Assembly: GCF_047663525.1 (NCBI RefSeq)
Contig: NC_092593.1
Span: 29,848,501-29,912,500, forward strand
From: Anas platyrhynchos
Lineage: Eukaryota > Chordata > Aves > Anseriformes > Anatidae
Reading direction: 5' to 3'
DNA length: 64,000 nucleotides
Shown here: piece by piece, positions 58,301 to 64,000 of the stretch
Layout of the letters: each line of letters begins with the position of its first letter
How positions within the stretch are numbered: the first letter of the stretch is position 1
Made by a program: the position numbers and the translations under genes
Notes under the pieces: model-generated
Told to the model about the DNA's origin: nothing
The model's database searches: none
The model's input: the letters and a program-made list of their open reading frames with translations, nothing else

Positions 58301-61099
58301 GCCCGTCTCTGAAACCTTCATGAGATGCCAGCAGCCCTGCTCCACCAAGAAGGTTCAGCTGTACAGGGGAGTTGTGCTCTGGCACCCTGCATGACAAGCA
58401 CATGGGCTTGGTGCTTTGAGACACTCTTGCCTTGCTAGCAACAGGCCACAGCACCTAATTTTCTCTTAGATTAAGTCATTCTTCCCAAATTTCCTTCTTT
58501 TGTATAGGGATTCCCTCTGCTTCCTGCTACAGGTCTCATGGTTTCTGAACTATAAGCGCTTGGAAGTATTTGCACTCTCAGTGAGATCAGTTCATCTGTT
58601 TGGCTATTTTTATTCTTCCTGCAATAGCACCTTGAAAATCGGTTTTCCAGAATAACCTCTGAAGGTCAGGAAGGGAAAAAATCATCTCAGATACAGTCAA
58701 ATGGATTGAAGGCAATTTCCTGCATAACTGTACCCTGCTATATCGTGCTGCAGCCTTTAGAAGCTTCAGTTAGAAGGAAATTCAGATCAGAAGCTTGCTC
58801 TTTAAACAGTGCTTTCAGCATCAAACCAGACGTTCACACCCATTGTGGGAATTGTGGGGTAGGGCAGTCCATTGTGAACACCCCCAAAAATTGCTCTTGC
58901 TGTCTGTGCACCCAGGTCTGGAGCCTAGAAACATGGAAAGATCAAGTCTCTGAATAAATAAATAAAATTGTTTGGAGAAAGGTAATCAAAATATTTCCAG
59001 GCTCATCTCATTCTTCTTATTTGTATTTTGATTTGTCTGGCTGCAGGATCGGGTTCCCTCTTGCTTCTTCTTGAAGATACAAGACCACGATGTAGCCATT
59101 GCAGCCTTGCCCACTGGCATGTTGTAGACCTGGAGATTCTTTTGTCCACGGCTGCTCTGCACGCAGGTACATGCACACACTGGCCTGGAAAGCATGGGCA
59201 GTGCAGTTTAGGAAATACTGCCTCCAGTCAGTAACTGCCTCCTCTGACAAAGCTGTGCAAAGAGACTAAACTTTGCCAGCTTCTCTTCCCTGGCTCCTAC
59301 CTTGTACCCAGTGCTGGCACAAGCTGATACTCATCTGGTCCCAGCAAGCCCCGGTGCCTCAGCTGTGTCAGCCATCCTCCAGCTCACACTTCACAGGGGT
59401 GCCACAAGGATGGGTCTACACCTGGTGGTTAATTATACAGTATGCAAGTCCAAACTAGAGCATCTTTCTGAATTACCTACGTGGATACTGGCAGCGTGAA
59501 AGTGTGTTGAGCCAAAATGCAAAAAGGCTTTCTCTTCACTACATTAAATAAAACAAAACAAAAAGATCAAACCCGCACGTTTATTCCTGAATGAGAGTAT
59601 TCCCTTTAATCTAGTCTAGAACATCTGGATCAGTTGCTGTGCAGGTCAGACACAAAAGAAACAAGCAGAAAACATAGGTAGAGTTTCTTTGGACCAGAGC
59701 AGTGTTTTCAGAGCATAGTAGATGTTACAAATTATCTGAGGATCATTTGAGGGACATATCTGAAGGTCTGAGTCTGCTGTAAACACCCTAATCTTTCAAA
59801 AAAGTTGTCTTTCCCCATAGTTGGTAGTTCTCAGACCTTTGGAAGATGGCATGATCTAAAACTTCTCTATACCACCACAAGGTTTAACAAGTAATCTTCT
59901 GTCCCCAGAATCCAAGCCTTGAAGTATGTGAACACGCTGGGGCTGGTGGTTTGGATGGAGCTCCTACTGCTCTCTGACTCCATCACAGTTACGCGAGGTG
60001 GTAGCACTTGAAGCACAGAGTAAACCGTGGGTAAGCAAGGTTCCCTGATCACCATTCATGGAAGCAGAGAGGGCTTCCACCTACTCAAAACAGTCTGAGC
60101 AATGGGTTTGGTTCCCAGACTATTGGCAGAAGAGGGAAATAAAATGGGAATTATTTGGCTTCACATCCTCTACTGCTGGCAGGGTGCCTCCACACATTAC
60201 CTGCTTATCCCTAATGCTTCCCCAGTGAACGTAACCTGTTTTCCCTGGTTTGTCAGCATCACTGATGCTGCCAGGGATGGTTGCATGTTCTGCTCCACTG
60301 GCAGCCTTTTCTTGACTCATCTTCTCATCTCCCAGTGAAGAACTGCTCCCTTGCCAATGATAGCATCGACTTTGAGGGTATGAATGTCTCCTCTGACTCC
60401 CCATCCTCACACACATGACACATCAGAGTCAGGTCTGAACTTGTACCGGCTTCAGTTTTGCTTCTGAAAGCGAAGCGAGTGGCTGTCATCATCTCCCTCT
60501 GCTTCTCACACCATGTGGGGACTTCACACACCGTGGCACAATTCCTCCAGTGCTGCAAGAGGGGCTGGGAGCCAGCTGGGCCCCAGGCGTGACTGGGGAG
60601 AAGGGACGAGCTTAAGCACTTCCCTTTGGCCCTGACAAATCCACATTTTTAAAGTTATGATTCCTGAAGAAGTCAGTCAGGCTCAGGCATATGAGGCCAT
60701 GACTTTCTGAGATGCAGTGGAGGCTTTGGAACAGAGCCAAAACCACCTTGCTTGTTGTTTGTTGCCGCTTAATGGTGTGTCCTCAACAAACACCCTCCTG
60801 GCCCTCCTCCCAGAGGCCCGACCAGCTGCCCAAGGGCCTTTTCCCTCCAGCTGTCCCCACTAGGGCCTTACAATGAAGATCCCCCTTCCACCAGGCCCAT
60901 ACATCCCTCTGGGGCTGCTGCAAGGGGCTCTGGAGCCAGGCTGTGGCCTGGTTTTGGGCCCTCGCACATGGACACAGGCGCGTGCGCTGCCACGTCCCCC
61001 GCTGGCACACTGCATGGCAAACCAAACAAGATGCCTGGCCACGGTCCTGCTAATCCTTCCCTGGCCTCTTCCCTATCGACACGTCACCTAAACCATTAC

Positions 61100-61340
61100 A
61101 CAGTCCTGCTGTTGACTTTGCTGGCCTTTGATCATTTATTCACGGGCTGGACAGCTTCTCTCCGTTATGAATTACAGGCCTCTAATTGGATTGAGAGCCA
61201 AGCCTGCACCTTCCCCTGTAATTTAGCTTTAATTAATGATCATTTATTATTAACCGTAATCGGCTGGGCTTAGTCTTAATGTCAGCTGGTTATTATCCGG
61301 AGACCAGCATGGATTGTTTTCATCTCCTTTATTACCCATT
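61100..61340. promoter_or_regulatory. Strong candidate conserved non-coding element
   Basis: A 240-bp, repeat-free stretch contains CCTTTGATCATTTATTC (TCF/LEF-like CTTTGAT), TTATGAATTACAGGCC, CCTCTAATTGGATTGAG, TGTAATTTAGC, TTTAATTAATGATCATTTA and TTATTATTAACCGTAATCGG. Dense homeodomain cores, a possible TCF site and balanced GC islands between them are the hallmark of deeply conserved vertebrate enhancers. It lies about 19 kb downstream of ARL4C. Function and target are inferred. Confidence 0.45.
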
Positions 61341-64000
61341 TCAATAATTTCCCCCTCCCGTGTTGACAGATGCACACAAAATGCGTACGTCAGCATAAAC
61401 GACCACTGTTAAGGAACAACGGGTCCTTCAAAGCAGCTGAAGCCAAAGAAAATTCCCCCTGTGTCTCCAGGTCAGCACCCTAGCCAGAGTGGACAAACCA
61501 AAACGCCCCAATATTTCTACAGGAGCTGCAGTTTACATTTTTGTTGATGCACAAAATCTGTAATTTAGTGGATAACAGCAAGTAGTATTTTGAAAGAATT
61601 GGGGCATTTTCATATTCTTTTATATTTTCCATTTTCTCACTTCTGGCTTTAAGAAAAAAAGAACTGGAAAATAAATCTTTCCTTCCTCTTCCCTTTTATC
61701 ACATTTCTACCCCAAAATAGCTGCAGTGAAAGTTATCACAAAACAAACCCAACAAAACAGCAATCTGAGTACTCAGAAGAGGGCTTCAGAGACGGCTTAA
61801 AAATAGAGAGCTGGAAAAGAAAGAAAAATGCTTTGCCTGTAGCCTGTGTCCATTCTGCAAAACCACTCCACAAGGTCTACTGAGAGTCCTCCAGTAAAGC
61901 CAGAGGCTTCAAAACTGATACAAGCACATGCCAGGATATTTCTCCTGTCCCTCTTTGAACGTCCCTGCAAGCTGAGCATGTTGAAAGCAACAGTGGCAAA
62001 GGCAAGAGGAAGCAGTGAGACACAGGAAGGTCCCTTTCTCCCTTGTCTGGGGTTGAAGACCTCTTTGAGAAAGATCAGGAACCGGTCAGAGGAACAGAAA
62101 CATCCCCAAGGATAAACACTTAAAAATGTTCAGTGCCAGAAGGATTTGAAATCCCACCTTGCTCCCAGTGATGTACTCCTTGCCTCGGGGGTGCAGGGGA
62201 ATGCTGAATGCTCCTAACACCTTGCAAGCCAAATGCAATGCAACACTCATCTTCACGCATTCAACATGCAGATCTAGCACTTGGGCCAGAACAGACGGAC
62301 ATCAGAACCAACCTGCTTCTATTTTAGCCACTTCCCACTTAAATCCACTCCAAGTCAATAAATCCACTTTATTTCTGACACCAAAGAGATCTGAACACCC
62401 TGCAAGCTCTGATCTCGAGGGCACAGGAGTGCGCTGATACAGACACTGGGATGGGATGAACACTGGGATGGTTGGGGCTGGAGGAAAGCCAATGCTGCCC
62501 CAAAACGCTTTGTTAAACATATCCTCTCTGCAAGCCTGCTTTTTTACCTGTCCACAGACCACTGAGAAGCTCTGCAGAGGAGACACAGACCTCTTCTGAA
62601 GGGATGTGGTTATACAACTGCAGCATGACCTGCACGGATCGGTATTTCTTTGTTGTCTTTCCCAGACCCTAGGAACGCGATCCCACAAACTCCCTGAGTC
62701 CAGAGACATGCAATAGCAAGCTTGCACACGGAGGATCGCCCTGGCACCCAGCGTGGCTCAGATCCACATCCCACCATGGGGCAGGTCTTCCTCAGGACCA
62801 CAGGGAACGCGGCAGCAGGAATTATTCATGCTTTGGCTCCAGACCAAGGCTGCAACCCATGCAGACAAGCGCTGTACATATGGCTGCTGGCTGTGACCAC
62901 AGGACAGCGAGGCGTCCTGCACAGGGAGCCCCAGAAATGTTCGCCTAAATTAAATGCGAAGCTTCCCAGTTAAATTGCTTTAAGTCTCTTTGTGGTTAGG
63001 CTTAAGGAGGATTAATGCAGCTGTGATTCAAAGTGAGGTAAGCTAGATCAAACAGGCACCGGTATCTCTGGGTGAGACCAAGCAGGCACGGGTAGAAGTC
63101 ACAAACTACAGCACGAACTGCAAGCACGTCACGATGACAGGGAGCTTCCCAGGCACACACTGCCACTCACAGAAAAACAGATAGCAGGCAGAAATTTCAA
63201 GTGACAGTGGCAAATTATCTCATCCTGACCACAGCGTGAGGGCTGCCCTGGTACAATGAGCCTGAGCTGAGTGCATCGCCCATCCAGGGACTCTTCCCCC
63301 AGAGATAAAATTAAAGTGGGTTTAATTACTCTAACTGAGAAGTCAGTTCAGACCAGCTTTCCTGACGGTGCCTGCCTAGAGCAGCCCTTGAGGAACTTAA
63401 AAAAAAAAAAAAAAAAACAGAAGCTGTTTTAAGTTGTGTACCAGCTCCCTGAGGCTTGACAAAATTAGGGTAAACATGTCAACAAAACACTTGAAAAGAT
63501 GTTTTCCTAACTTGCTCTCTACCCAGACCCAGCAGCTTTCAATGCAGCCAACTAATTTCCAAGCCCTCAAGGTTGGAAAATCCTACCCAGGGAAGAAATA
63601 CCTGGTATCTGAAGAGCCCGGGGAGTGCAATGAGGAAGGAGAAAGTCCCTGCATGCCCACATCCTCAGCCAGTGGCTCTCTGCAGCCCCTTATGGAGGAG
63701 CCAGGCAGCTGGTCCTCATCAAGCAAGCAGGGTGGGGAGATGCCCAGGTCCTGCTGCCCACAGCTGCTAGCACCCCCAAGGAGGAGAGGTGTGACCGAGA
63801 TATATCTATGCTCCAAAGCTGAGCTAGTGAAGAGCATCAAGGTGCACAGCAGGGGATGCCCAGGGGACCGTGCTATTTAATGTGCCGTGACCAGCACGCC
63901 GTCACGCAGCCCTGCTGATGGCTGGCCACTCGCATCCAGCAAGCTGTCACCTGCTGCAGCCATGAGGGCCACTTGTGTTCCTGGACAAAGAGCCAACTGG
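61341..64000. other. Non-coding intergenic DNA
   Basis: No gene recognised up to the end of the window. Contains a poly-A tract at 63399-63417, a short 18-bp direct repeat of CACTGGGATGG near 62443-62471, and chance frames (for example 63434-63880, +, 148 codons, no domain). Confidence 0.55.
63399..63417. repeat. Poly-A tract
   Basis: Nineteen consecutive A residues. No AATAAA-bearing retrocopy body is evident upstream, so it is simple low-complexity sequence. Confidence 0.8.

Larger units (their letters stand above)
54521..61099. other. Non-coding intergenic DNA
   Basis: No gene recognised. Holds AGAAC/GAATA pentamer runs and poly-A (about 55230-55282), a TTTTA-rich stretch (55339-55364) and chance frames up to 186 codons (57081-57641, -) without domains. 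A short AAATAAAT run lies at about 58955-58968. Confidence 0.55.

Noticed and set aside
63380..63417. Poly-A at 63399-63417 as the end of a processed pseudogene
   Set aside because: No recognisable gene-derived sequence, poly(A) signal or target-site duplication is visible upstream.

Overview
This is vertebrate nuclear DNA, almost certainly from a bird. The evidence is several fragments of CR1 LINE elements (the dominant avian interspersed repeat, recognised from the conserved 3'-end sequence read on either strand), generally low repeat density, and a very GC-rich CpG-island promoter on an otherwise AT-moderate gene desert. I see nothing bacterial, no CRISPR array, no tRNA or rRNA gene, and no intact transposon or provirus. 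I cannot name the species from the sequence alone.

The window contains one gene I can support: an intact, single-coding-exon ARL4C (ADP-ribosylation-factor-like GTPase 4C, also called ARL7) on the + strand at 41416-41994. It sits in a CpG island of about 1.5 kb (roughly 40930-42450). The upstream part of the island has a Sp1 box, three 18-bp tandem repeats with a nearby inverted copy, and a run of CCGAG/GAGCC repeats. Just before the start codon there is a five-codon uORF and a predicted G-quadruplex. Downstream lies a probable 2.6 kb 3' UTR with two short minisatellites (29/30-bp and 19-bp units), U-rich tracts and a plausible poly(A) signal at 44618-44623.

The other ~60 kb is non-coding as far as I can read it. 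About 41 kb lies upstream of the gene and 19 kb downstream. It holds five CR1 fragments (about 1392-1922, 8587-8757, 11455-11560, 34985-35480, 54385-54520), simple repeats, small tandem repeats and two notable perfect hairpin palindromes. Several stretches are dense in homeodomain-type (TAAT/ATTA) cores, free of repeats and lacking coding structure. They look like conserved non-coding regulatory elements (best candidates 8040-8345, 20230-20530, 40140-40345, 61100-61340). In mammals ARL4C lies in a gene-poor region, which fits this layout, so the most economical reading is that these elements are long-range enhancers for ARL4C or its off-window neighbours. This is inference from base composition; no alignment was available.

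The many open frames of 60-335 codons are chance or repeat-derived. The longest ones are antisense to, or out of frame with, the GC-rich ARL4C locus and the GC-rich CR1 copy. I did not find a new multi-gene system in this window.
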